A model generated the notes under the pieces. That model was not told the origin of the DNA, searched no databases, and worked only from the letters and a program-made list of their open reading frames with translations. The position numbers and the translations under genes were made by a program. Shown here in pieces: positions 41,574-51,466 of a DNA stretch of 64,000 nt. The stretch is from Alentia gelatinosa (Eukaryota > Annelida > Polychaeta > Phyllodocida > Polynoidae). Position 1 is the first letter of the stretch, and each line of letters starts with the position of its first letter. Location: assembly GCA_950022655.1 (NCBI GenBank), contig OX465590.1, positions 36,283,218 to 36,347,217 on the forward strand, written 5' to 3'.

Positions 41574-44500
41574 ATGGTGTTCCTTCTCCACATCCAGAAT
41601 GTACCGAGTCAAGTCACAGACTTGGACATTCGCTTATTCTTCGCCGAATTCCCAATACCTGAGGGCGGTGTTGACCAAATTGGTGGACCAGAAGGAGATG
41701 TCTTCGTGAATTTTGAGAGCGAGACTCACACTTTAGCGGCCTTGAATTACAATGGCCGAACCATTCATGGCCATCCACTGAAGATCAGCGTTGCTACTGA
41801 TAATGATAAGAAAAGGCATATCTATAATATAGTTCAGGAGCTGCATCAGAAGTCATTGGGTGACCATGCGAGATCAGCCCCTGCCAAAAACAGTAATGTT
41901 GATAATCAGCGTGCTCCACATTTCGATTATGCATCAAGGTCAACGCAACCATTGCCGAAACGTGGTCATGACTTAGACGATAGTTATGATATTGACCATT
42001 GGGTTGAGCAGAAAAGAACAAAGACTGATGTGTTTGATAACCAGCGCAGGGCAGACACAGATATATATAGCCAGGGAGGAGATCCGGGAGGAGATAAAGC
42101 TGGGTCGTACAAGGGGAGCAGCAATGCATTCAGAGGCAGCGATCTGGATAGAGATCTAAGATTTGAAGCACCTGTTGCCAAAAGTAACAGCACCGAGCAA
42201 TTTAAAGGCAGCGATCTAGATAGAGATCTACGATTTGAAGCACCTGAAGCTATAAGTAAGGGCAGTGAGCTATTTAGAGGCAGCGATCTCGATAGAGATC
42301 TACGATTTGAAGTACCTGGTGCTATAAGTAAGGGCAGGGAAGTGGACAAAGACAGAGACAGCCGATCAAGGGATCGTGCATATGATGACCATCGGTCTCA
42401 TCGCGAAAGCAATGAGGCAGTCAAAAACAGAGATAGAAGATTGGATGCACCTTCAGGTAAAGAAGACAGGAGGGAGTTGGACAGAGACAGATACGGTCAT
42501 TCAAGGGATCGTGCATATGATGAACGTCAGTCTCGCCGAGGGAGCAGTGAGAGAGACAGAGATAGAGACAGAGATAGAGATAGAGATAGAGACAGAGATA
42601 GAAGATTGGATGCAACTTCTATTAAAAGAGAGAGCAGGGAGGAGAACAGAGACAGATATGGTCGCTCAAGGGATCGTGCATCTGATGAACGTCGGTCTCA
42701 CCTAGAGAGCAGTGACAGAGATCGAGACAGAGATCGAGACAGAGACAGAAGAGTGGATGCAGCTTCTATTAAAAAAGAGGGCAGGGAGGAGGATAGAGAC
42801 AGATATGGCCGCTCAAGGGATCATGCATCTGATGAACGTCGGTCTCGCCAAGAGAGCATTGAGAGAGATAGAGACAGAGATAGAGACAGAGATAGAGATA
42901 GAGACAGAGATAGAGACAGAGATAGAAGATTGGATGCAACTTCTAAAAAAAAAGAGAGCAGGGAGGAGGATAGAGACAGATATGGCCGCTCAAGGGATCG
43001 TGTATCTGATGAACGTCGGTCTCGCCAAGAGAGCATTGAGAGAGATAGAGACAGAGATAGAGACAGAGATAGAGACAGACACAGAAGATTGGATGCAACT
43101 TCTAATAAAAAAGAGAGCAGGGAGGAGGACAGAGACAGATATGGCCGTTCAAGGGATCGCGCACATGATGAACGTCTGTCTCACAGAGACAACAACGTGG
43201 CAGTCAGAGATCGTAGACTGGATGCACCTGCAAAGGAAGCCCTGTCTTACCAAAAAGGCCTGACAGACATACAGAGGCCTTCTTTGAATGATAGATATGA
43301 TGAACCAGCTCCTGCCACAGAAAGCAGGGGGCTAAATGGAGAGAGACCTACATGGACAAATAATGAAGGTGAAGAATCACCTTTCAGGTTACTCTATCTT
43401 TCAGAGTATAAAGATTTATCCTTCCTTTCATATGAGGGCTTTCCTCCTGGAGAGAGCGCGTGTGACGTGTGGTCGATATTAAAGGGTCCAACGGGATATA
43501 CTCTGGGAGTTATACTTGTTAAAACTTCGACCCACCGAGATACAGCATATATCGTATATAATAATAATGCAGCATATAGACATGACCAGGTGAGATTAAA
43601 CAATGCAGCTGAAACAACTCCTAAAACGATTGCTGAAAGCTTTCAGAAATCTGTGCCTGATGCCATTTATGAATCGACTCGCTCGGGGAGGGACAGGTTG
43701 ATCACGGCAGAAGAAAAAAATGAACTGTTCCGAGCTCTACTAACATCTAATGCATGGGCAGCCTTACCAGGACCATCAAGAGGTGCAACATCAAGGAGAG
43801 AACCACAATCAACACGAAGTGCACCAAGGAATGAATATGCACCAAGAAATGACTTTACACCGGAGGAAGCTGCACCAATAGGTAAATTTATACCAGTACA
43901 GAGGGTTGCACCATCAAGGGACAGTAGATTTTCAGTTGGAAGAACTAAGGTTTGCATCTTTATTCACCTGCCTCAGGTGGCTGCTGGGTTTACTGCCTGT
44001 AACTTGTGGGAAATGTTCAAGGGCACAAGCCGCGGTGCTCTCTTAGTGAAAGGCCAGGGAAATGTCCCCAACTCTGCATGGGTCGCGTGTAAAAAACTCA
44101 AGTTCATGAAGAGAGAACTGGCAAAGTTGTCAATGCCGTCAAAGGTGGTCCCGATGAAGAAAGCGTACCGCAGCTTAGGAGACCTCGTGAGCGCGCAGTA
44201 TATTATCACAGTGTCAACAGCATCTGGACCTGACCGTCTCCTTGAGTGGTCAGAGAGACTATTCATCGAAAAAATCCACAAGAAAAAGGCACTTCCTCCA
44301 GATAACAACCGTGTGAAGATAATGGAAGAAATTGAAGATAAGTTGTTCTATCTTCGTATAAGGAAGGTAGAGCGGGGCACCGTAGCCAGTTTTCTGCGGC
44401 ACTGCCTTGACGCCCCTAGTGGACCCTGTTATAGTGTCCTCATCCTACACGAGCTTGATAATGGTGAAGGGATAGCCTATGCAGCATTTGAGGAAGAACG

Positions 44501-44729
44501 ACTTCGCGATTTAGTATTGCGCAGAAAACTGTATTCAAGAAAAAGCACGGTACACGCAAAGAATGTCTTCCTAGCCGAAAGGGGACTTGACTGTTGGGTC
44601 ACTGAGTGTGAGGTAACAAAAAGTGACAGGACCGTCCCGAGATCAGAGATCACTGCCCTGCGAGAAAAATACAAGTCATTTCTTAAAGAATCCGTAGAAG
44701 AAGAACCTGAGGTAATCGTGATCTCCTAA
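41574..44729 (+). CDS. RBM12-like RNA-binding protein C (RRM, Arg/Asp tract, three RRM-like modules)
   Basis: A predicted 1051-residue protein. Residues 1-85 form the RBM12-type RRM (IRLFFAEFPIPEGGVDQ, then DVFVNFESE). Residues about 188-258 hold three 24-residue repeats (GSDLDRDLRFEAP). Residues about 258-547 are an Arg/Asp/Glu/Ser tract with runs of alternating RD and RDRYGRSRDRA-type units, like RD/RS splicing factors. From about 603 to 1040 there are three modules of about 115 residues: an RRM-like beta-alpha-beta-beta part, then a helix and a TRSGRDRLITAEEKNELF or STASGPDRLLEWSERLF ending. The ATG at 41574 follows an acceptor (TTTTGTGTTTCAG, exon from 41547). AATAAA lies 36 bases after the stop. 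The C-terminal modules are shared with gene D and not with A or B. Function in nuclear RNA binding is inferred. Confidence 0.9.
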   Translation: MVFLLHIQNVPSQVTDLDIRLFFAEFPIPEGGVDQIGGPEGDVFVNFESETHTLAALNYNGRTIHGHPLKISVATDNDKKRHIYNIVQELHQKSLGDHARSAPAKNSNVDNQRAPHFDYASRSTQPLPKRGHDLDDSYDIDHWVEQKRTKTDVFDNQRRADTDIYSQGGDPGGDKAGSYKGSSNAFRGSDLDRDLRFEAPVAKSNSTEQFKGSDLDRDLRFEAPEAISKGSELFRGSDLDRDLRFEVPGAISKGREVDKDRDSRSRDRAYDDHRSHRESNEAVKNRDRRLDAPSGKEDRRELDRDRYGHSRDRAYDERQSRRGSSERDRDRDRDRDRDRDRDRRLDATSIKRESREENRDRYGRSRDRASDERRSHLESSDRDRDRDRDRDRRVDAASIKKEGREEDRDRYGRSRDHASDERRSRQESIERDRDRDRDRDRDRDRDRDRDRRLDATSKKKESREEDRDRYGRSRDRVSDERRSRQESIERDRDRDRDRDRDRHRRLDATSNKKESREEDRDRYGRSRDRAHDERLSHRDNNVAVRDRRLDAPAKEALSYQKGLTDIQRPSLNDRYDEPAPATESRGLNGERPTWTNNEGEESPFRLLYLSEYKDLSFLSYEGFPPGESACDVWSILKGPTGYTLGVILVKTSTHRDTAYIVYNNNAAYRHDQVRLNNAAETTPKTIAESFQKSVPDAIYESTRSGRDRLITAEEKNELFRALLTSNAWAALPGPSRGATSRREPQSTRSAPRNEYAPRNDFTPEEAAPIGKFIPVQRVAPSRDSRFSVGRTKVCIFIHLPQVAAGFTACNLWEMFKGTSRGALLVKGQGNVPNSAWVACKKLKFMKRELAKLSMPSKVVPMKKAYRSLGDLVSAQYIITVSTASGPDRLLEWSERLFIEKIHKKKALPPDNNRVKIMEEIEDKLFYLRIRKVERGTVASFLRHCLDAPSGPCYSVLILHELDNGEGIAYAAFEEERLRDLVLRRKLYSRKSTVHAKNVFLAERGLDCWVTECEVTKSDRTVPRSEITALREKYKSFLKESVEEEPEVIVIS
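42135..42350 (+). repeat. 72-bp coding tandem repeat in gene C
   Basis: Three units begin GGCAGCGATCT at 42135, 42207 and 42279, each encoding 24 residues with the core GSDLDRDLRFE. Confidence 0.9.
42545..43190 (+). repeat. Arg/Asp coding repeats in gene C
   Basis: Five longer units (about 120-160 bp) combine a GAGGACAGAGACAGATATGG-like part, an SRDRxxDERRSxxES part, and a run of AGAGACAGAGAT dodecamers encoding RDRD. The dodecamer runs differ in length between units, from about 4 to 10 RD pairs, as expected from slippage. Confidence 0.88.
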
Positions 44730-44764
44730 AACACCATGAAAAAAACCACTAAAACTGAGCAAAA

Positions 44765-44770
44765 AATAAA
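44765..44770 (+). terminator. Polyadenylation signal of gene C
   Basis: AATAAA 36 bases after the stop codon. It is the only one close by; a GT/T-rich stretch follows within 50 bases. Confidence 0.65.
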
Positions 44771-46376
44771 ATGTCAAGAGAGGACAAACTCTCTGCTCAA
44801 GTGTGACTATCATCTTTATTGACATGATATGATCCAGGCACAGTATTATATTTGTAACGTTAAATGCCTACAAAAACTAAGAAACAGTTCTTCATTTGGG
44901 TTTGTGATTAATGTCTGACTACACTGTCAGTACTGTCATCTTTCACATAGGGTCTTGGGAACCTGCTAAAAGTGTAGTATACCTGTTCATAATCTGTTAC
45001 GGCCATCACTATTGATACACTCGTAGTAACCACCATGGTTCTACCCGTAGCAACCTCAATATCAACAGCTCATATCGATGTTCGGTATGACACTACACGT
45101 CGCTATTGCTGGCAGTGTGACATTTTAGTGTGACATTTTAATCGTGGTTCAACAATCCGAGGGTTCCATAAATCCAACTTTATTTCTTTCTGAGAACTTT
45201 TTTTTTTTTCTTAATGATACAACAATCCCTATTCTTTCTAGTCGCTCTTGTAGGTATCCAACGTTATGAATGTGTTATCCACTTGTGGAGTCGCATGTAA
45301 TGTCTTTGTTAGATTGAAATCCCATCTGAGATCGTACATTGATGGATTTGTGTGACCCTCGCAGTTGGAGTTTTGAAGCTGGACTGTAAATGTCAAAGTG
45401 TAGAATTAGGAGAAACTGCATGGAGATCTGTATCTACTGAAAATATGCCACGAGTTTTGGTTGTGGAGTAATTAGACGAGGCAAAGCCAAGTGAGACTAC
45501 GGAACAGACTGAAACGGATGGCATAATTTCAGCAACTACGGATCGAATGCAGTTCAGATTTTATCTCACTCCTCTCACTGACTGATTTGTGACGTCATCA
45601 ACCATTGAGTATTTATTTACAGTACTCCATAGGCATTGAGTACGAGTTCTGAATATATGGATATATATGAGGGAAGATATGAGATAAAGAACTGAAGCAG
45701 GTCACGGGGCATGAAGTCACGCTGCAGCTGCACCAGTCTCAAGACGATTGTTCTTTCATTTTAACCAAAGTGCTATTGGTAATAGCAATCAGTAGTTGCT
45801 CTTAATTCTAGAAATACATTACAGTGAATATCCTAGAGAACTCTAGATGGAAACTTTGTGTTAATGATATGCCTTTGGCCCTTTTATACATGCGTGTATA
45901 TATTTTAACAACATATTTGCTGTATATTAAAGATCCAGTGTACATTCTTACTGTTTAAATGTTAAAACACATTCTTGAAATAGTTACACCGACTTTGAGA
46001 ATCAGTAGAGCTTCTTGAAATCAAAACAACAGAAAAAGAGGATAAGAAATGGGAGTTGAAGGCTTATAGCACGGCTGTGGGTATTACTGCCATGGGACTT
46101 TTTCTGAACTAAAGCAGGACAGACTTTTGTATTATCCAGATTAACAATGCCAAGTTCCACTATTCAGATTCTGTAATGAATTTAAGAACCCAGTTGATGT
46201 GGATATGAAAAGTACAGTGATTATTTTATATTAAAAATACATGTAATCGTAAACGAGTGTTGTCCAAGTGATTGATAATAGTGGAATCAAAAAGGAAGGA
46301 CTGTAATCTGGGGTTTAGTCCGTCTTTGACCAAATCATCTAAGATGCAGGTCTGCAAATAATCAGATGAAAGTATT
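44771..46376. other. Spacer after gene C
   Basis: No gene is recognised. A TGACGTCA site is present at 45590-45597. No repeat of this window matches here. Confidence 0.4.
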
Positions 46377-46514
46377 GGGGCCATCCATAAAGTGCGAGGA
46401 GGGGTTAAAAAAAATGGAAATTTTGCATGTGCTCCTTCGTTTTATTGCGTACAAGGCTAAGAGTGTGGTCGGGAGGGGGAAGAAAAATTTTCCAAATATT
46501 TTTTGGATGACCCC
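46377..46514. mobile_element. 138-bp MITE with GGGGCCATCCA ends
   Basis: The left end GGGGCCATCCATAAA and inverted right end GGGGTCATCCAAAAAA match. ATT lies on both sides (46374-46376 and 46515-46517). Short elements with GGGGxCxTCCAxAAA ends are common in invertebrate genomes; family not named here. Confidence 0.7.
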
Positions 46515-47126
46515 ATTCTGATAAGTTAGGGATATGCGAAACTTCCAAGATTTCCATTAACAAGAATATGGATTATACATGTCGACCCGACCTCCGTGAT
46601 CCCAGCAGCAGACATCGCAGTTTTCCACTTTTTCATGTAAATCATTGTTTTCCTTCACAGTTCATAAATTATTTTTCTTGTATAAAACAAAGACAGCATA
46701 AGTTAGGCCTCATTCCAGCCAATAGAATAGTCCACTTTTTCTCCTGACTGCAACTCATATCCTTGCGTGAGCAGTACTTTGAACGACTTGACCAAGAATG
46801 ATATGATAATAAAAACAAAACACCTTATTTTAGCCTGTCGAATCATATTTTAGTTGACGTGTACGGAACAGTGTTCACATTTTTGCCATACAGAACACTG
46901 TTCCATACTCTATTTTTTACGTCATATTGCGAAATGGTGACGAAATGTGCCGACCTCAGTATTTTCGGAATGCTAACGAGTCCACGTATTTTACATCCAG
47001 TCGAAATGTTGTCCATCATTTCCTATTTTGACCCGCCATGGCCGATACCGACATGTTTCCATATTTCCCGGTCTCTCAGTAACTGCAAATTCCACATTGA
47101 AAAAAATGTACTCATATTGTATTAAA
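46515..47126. other. Spacer with a TIR element
   Basis: Contains a CAGACATCGCAG...ATATCCTTG copy (46609-46765) of the CAGRGATGYCA family. The 88-codon frame at 46859-47125 has no known domain; it holds an inverted CGGAACAGTGTTC / GAACACTGTTCC (46864-46903), a small hairpin. Confidence 0.4.
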
Positions 47127-47132
47127 TACAGG

Positions 47133-47385
47133 TGTTGCCGTTTAAAGCCACCTAACGGTGAGTTTCTTAGTTAGGCCACCGCTCAGACAAACACCGCCAA
47201 GTCCGCCCACATAGGTATAGAAATATATAGCATTAACAGCTAGAGTGTGAACATTGGGTGTGATTGCAGGAGTGTTGTTTTTTGATAGCTTAGATTGCTG
47301 GAACAAACTAGGATGTTGTATCAACGAGTCTGGGCTGTCTAAACTTTATAGTTGATAAGCATATCATAGGCCTGCCAATGTTTTA
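47133..47385 (+). mobile_element. 3' end of the non-LTR element also seen at 8.4 kb
   Basis: Aligns with 8461-8740 from GCCGTTTAAAGCCACC to AGGCCTGCCAATGT. It starts inside the end of the RNase H region, so only the 3' end survives. Confidence 0.65.
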
Positions 47386-47391
47386 TATGGA

Positions 47392-47690
47392 AACTGGCTT
47401 ACTGTCTTCGTACGTCAAAAATATGCAGTGAAATTATTGACCACATACATCCCGATGCCGTAGGCAGAGAGGCGTATGTGATCAATGATTTTACCAAGTA
47501 TTTTGACGTACGAAGACAGTCAGCTTGTTTTCGTATTATTATATACCTGAAAATGGCGAAATTTTACCTAGTCACGTGATCACATACCCTGTATGTCACA
47601 GTGTGGCGTATGGGTATAAATACGCAATGGGTAGGAGTGGGCAGTATACTTAGTTCATACAGCCACAGGTATATAATAATAGTGTATATC
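47392..47690. repeat. Dispersed repeat with perfect hairpin
   Basis: ACTGTCTTCGTACGTCAAAA near 47402 is the exact inverse of the sequence ending near 47520; the roughly 80-bp spacer includes a weaker inner stem (ACATACATCC / GGCGTATGT). Beyond the hairpin it continues with AAAATGGCGAAATTTTACC, GTCACGTGATCAC and GGGTAGGAGTGGGCAG. It is an uninterrupted relative of the repeat split by Gypsy-2. Confidence 0.8.
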
Positions 47691-48742
47691 CAGTTTGGTG
47701 TCCCTGTGTTATCTAACATATATCTACGGTAGCCTTGAGGTGATATGCATGTATGATACATCAAATTGGAGCTAGAAGACCATAGAAAATGATGCACTTG
47801 CTTTTAGTTCTATGGAAATCGTGTGCATGGGTATTATAAACACATTATGCTTATACACTCAGTGATCCAATACTAAAGTATACGTTGCCAGGAGTATGTT
47901 TGGCTTCAGGCATGGCGTAACTAAGCAGATAACGTGGGACACCAGCCAGTGAAAAAAGGCCTATTAACATCACTAGTTTTTATTTCGGTTTTTTCTCCCC
48001 ATGACTTGCATTCATGACAGGATAATGTTTCTGTTATATGATGCAGCCCATCACTGACCACTATTTATCAGAGATGACAAAATTCCACGTTTCCCAAGAA
48101 ATTCAATTTTTCATTTTTAGCAATTAGAATTGCCTCCCCACATAACCTTCAGCCCCATGCTGTTTCTGACACTGACGTTTTCTCCAGGTTTTCACAGACA
48201 CCATTTCTCCTTTAATATAATTCCACTTTTTTTTTCTCTGATCTCAACGGACAACCCTGATTTGTGAGGTCCTCTATCGTCCTAGATTGGCCGCCACCTG
48301 TCTCTACTCGAACTTGGTTAGAGGTTGGTGGAGTGTGATCTCTTTCAGGTTTCTAGACCAACAGTATCGGTGGAAGCACCTTGGATCGAATAGTGGAGGA
48401 CTTGACCTGTAATGAACTTGACCCATTATACATCTTCCAACTCTAGTATCTTATTACAACTGTGGATATATGCTATATTTAGTAGTATCTTTACATTGCT
48501 TAAAATTGGGTCTTCTCTAGGAAGAAAACAAACAGAAAAAACTACCCCTAGAAATAACTGGACTTACTTTTTACTTCTATACGGAACTATCTTATCCATC
48601 ACTATCTAAAATTGGTCTACTTTGTGGGTTGAGTTCTGACAACTATTGGTCGAGTTCGTTTCGGGTCAAGTTCTCCAGTAACCCTTGGACCAAAGTAGAC
48701 TGTTGATCATCATAGATTATAAACTGAATACTCACATCAAAA
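47691..48742. other. Spacer with a TIR element
   Basis: No gene is recognised. A CAGAGATGACA...GACAACCCTG element of the CAGRGATGYCA family spans 48069-48259. GGCCGCCACCT near 48291 also occurs near 36691 (GGCCACCACCT), with a shared TAGATTGG before it and AGAGGTTGGT after it, so a small unnamed repeat is present at both places. Confidence 0.4.
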
Positions 48743-49815
48743 CAAGCTTAAAGGGCTCCATCAACCAGCCCCAGCTGGGGGCCATACAGGGGTCGCCGGC
48801 AGATTTGTCCTGTCGACGGCAATGGCCAGATGAGTGGAAGAGGCAGAGGCACCACCCGAGAGCGCCAGACCACTGCCGCCACCACTCGGGGACGAGCTAG
48901 TGGTAGCCTGTGAAACACTGGGTGGCTGCAATGACTACTTAAAGGCAAAAACTCCATTGCTCCACCAAGCCGGCCAGTGGGCTGGCATAAAATTTGTGAA
49001 CCAATGTCCACACCAGATAAATCATTGCCGCCTGGAAAGTATTACCAGCAAAAGCTGTTTAAATACCTATTGTCCTCTCTGAGCCATGGCTGGCCAGTTG
49101 TTTGGATGTGAGTATGGCTCCTGTGTCGACTGGTTACCCTTTTGTGCAGACTAAACTGAGCAGTGTGTGGAGTAGCGTTTGATGTGCCTCATACCAAAGG
49201 AACAGGGAACTCGGTTTGCATGTTAGTGTGGCTAATGTCCACCAGATGGTGTGCCGGACGCATTGCCCTGCAGGCACCGGATTAGACTGGTTCCCTGCCC
49301 TAATGAAATAAGGGACAGGTAACGGGTTCCTACGTCCTTCAACTAGGCCGCAGTACGTCCCGTTGTCGCTAGGGCCAGGGCGCTCATGCTTTCAAAGCGG
49401 ATATATCTCCGCAGAGCCCACTAGCAGATACCCCGGGAACCACTAGCGTATCTGGTGGCCTGCCAAGGTTGCGCAATCCCACATTGGAACAGAAAAATGG
49501 AGGCGTTACCAATAATGCACCACGAAACTGGAACCCGTTACCTGGCCTTTAGCCTAACTAGGCCAGGCTGCCAGGCTAGCACCGGATGACCATCAGCTTG
49601 GTGGAAGCAGTTACTGGGTGCCCGCTGGGCGCTGTGTGGTCATCGGCCATCTAGAATAAGGTGCTTGCTGAAAGAGCTTGAACAATTTCAAGCCGGCCGG
49701 TCACCCGGCGTAGGTGGGTCTGGTCAGCCTGCCCACCTGTTGAAGGCCTGGTTGGTGGAATTAGCTAAAGTAACCCAAACTCTGCCAAATGTCTGGGTAC
49801 CCCTAGAAGGGCTAG
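48743..49815 (+). other. GC-rich block of unknown nature
   Basis: About 1.07 kb is clearly richer in G+C than its surroundings. It has no long open frame. Motifs such as CTGGCCTTTAGCCTAACTAG with its near-inverse AGGCCAGGCTG (49540-49580) suggest structured RNA or the 5' region of a non-LTR element. No reverse transcriptase follows. The nature is unresolved. Confidence 0.35.
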
Positions 49816-49816
49816 G

Positions 49817-50142
49817 GCCATGATTTTAACTGTTCCATGTAGTTATATACTTGGATTCAATGGTGACATAGTTTATTAAGGCATTGGAGTATGTGAATAA
49901 TCTAAAAATCTTTAATTTCCAAGATTAACTACCTGAAAATTAGGGAGATTTCCTGGCCACCCAAACTAATGCTTGACTAAAAATGCCACACCTCAGAAAA
50001 AACTAGTAAACTTAGAACCACAATTCTAACTGTTTCATGAAAGTAAATAATTGCAATCGACAGTGGAATAATTCATTAAGGCCTTGGGGTAAGGGAAAAA
50101 TCAATAAATCTGAATTTTCTGAAAATCAGGGAATTTTGACTA
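49817..50142. repeat. Degenerate direct duplication of about 130 bp
   Basis: 49820-49950 and 50024-50142 share a TTCATTAAGGC-CTTGG / TTTATTAAGGCATTGG block, a GGGAAAAATCAATAAATC-like block and a GAAAATxAGGGAxxTT end. Confidence 0.6.
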
Positions 50143-50300
50143 TTTCACTGTCAATTCCAAGTTTATATCTAAATGGAACAGTCACATTGATGGTGCTAAG
50201 TGCACTGTCTTTTTCTAGGGGCGCTGCACATTTTGCGTAACTTAAGTTTGGGGCAGGCGGAAAATTTCCTTGATTTTCAGGTCGTGACGCTGGTGCCATG

Positions 50301-50542
50301 CAGAAATGGCAGGTTATCACATTTTTACGGAAATCCACGTTTTAATTACAATTATGTAAAACCTTTATCCCTGTGACCAGTGTTTAAAACAAAGGTAATC
50401 GAGCCTCATTCACGCCAATAAAGCAATAGGTTAAACCTTCCAGTCCCACCCTGTGGCCAACACCATGTTCCCTCAGATTTGAGGTAATAAATTACCCTTG
50501 AAAAACAGTTCTACTTTTTTCTCCCGAGCACAACGGACATTG
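50301..50542. mobile_element. CAGRGATGYCA-family TIR element, diverged
   Basis: Starts CAGAAATGGCAGG and ends CAACGGACATTG; interior ACGGAAATCCACG and TTCTACTTTTTTCTCC are shared with copies at 26074, 41163 and 48069. About 25 bases upstream, GATTTTCAGG is also shared among some copies. Confidence 0.5.
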
Positions 50543-51164
50543 TTTACTCTTCATAAACGTATGCTATTTTCCGTGATGTTATCATACAAAACCTTTTTTT
50601 GACAGGGAGTTGTTATGGTAAATGAGATCATTACAACTGATTCTAAACAAATAAAACAATTCTGACATGCCAGAATCTCTGAGTAGCGAATTTCAGGTGC
50701 CCTATATCTCTGATGGTGACTTCGTAATTGGTGGATAAAAAAGGATCAGTTACTGAAACTCATTCCAAATATTTAAAAAAAAAATACAGTGGGCACCTTT
50801 GGACGGCCTGTTGCTAATGTCAGACAGGGATGTCAGAGTTCAGAAAAATCCCTTAAACCAGGGATTTTCATAAACACAGAAACATTATCTTCAATAAAAA
50901 AAAACCTCAATATAACCCTATCTCAATCCTATATCATTTCTAGAACCCCATATACCTGATTTCCCTGTAAATGTGAGCATTACTAATTTCATAATCTTCA
51001 GGTTTTACTTAACAAGCTGCCCATGGATAATGCATGGGTCAAATAAATTATTTTTTACTTTAAAAAAAAGAAAGAAATTCCAACAGATGTGCGAAAACCA
51101 CTTAAGTAGCGAATATTTTCAGGGAAAGCAGAAGCAGAACATTAAATGAGGAACTACTGTGGAA
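50543..51164. other. Spacer with second copy of the 2.7-kb repeat
   Basis: 50849-50975 matches 2693-2832 (AACCAGGGATTTTCATAA to CATATACCTGATTTCCC). No gene is recognised. Confidence 0.5.
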
Positions 51165-51170
51165 TTTATT
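51165..51170 (-). terminator. Possible polyadenylation signal of gene D
   Basis: TTTATT on the plus strand gives AATAAA on the minus strand, 297 bases after the gene D stop. Other candidates may lie further away. Confidence 0.45.
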
Positions 51171-51466
51171 CTTTCTACACTGATATCACCATTGTGGGCA
51201 TGATTGTTGTGTGTGTTTAAAAAAAAAAATTGTATCTCAAATCATTCATAACTATTTAATCTACAATAATTGCTCCTGACAATCATGATACATTTACATA
51301 AATGGGCATATCTCATAATGAATATGCGACCAATCAATAGAACTATACAAACAGTGTCGAAGTAGAAGTTTACACTGAACAATACATTTCACAACATTAT
51401 CATAACAATCACAGTAAAGCGTATCCTCCCGGATAGACTTTCCTAGTGCATATTGCATGCTGGCCT

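Noticed and set aside
42712..43263. Second sense frame in gene C with E-T-E-I-E-T repeats
   Set aside because: It arises from the AGAGACAGAGAT repeat read one base off. The main frame is continuous with RRM1 and the modules.
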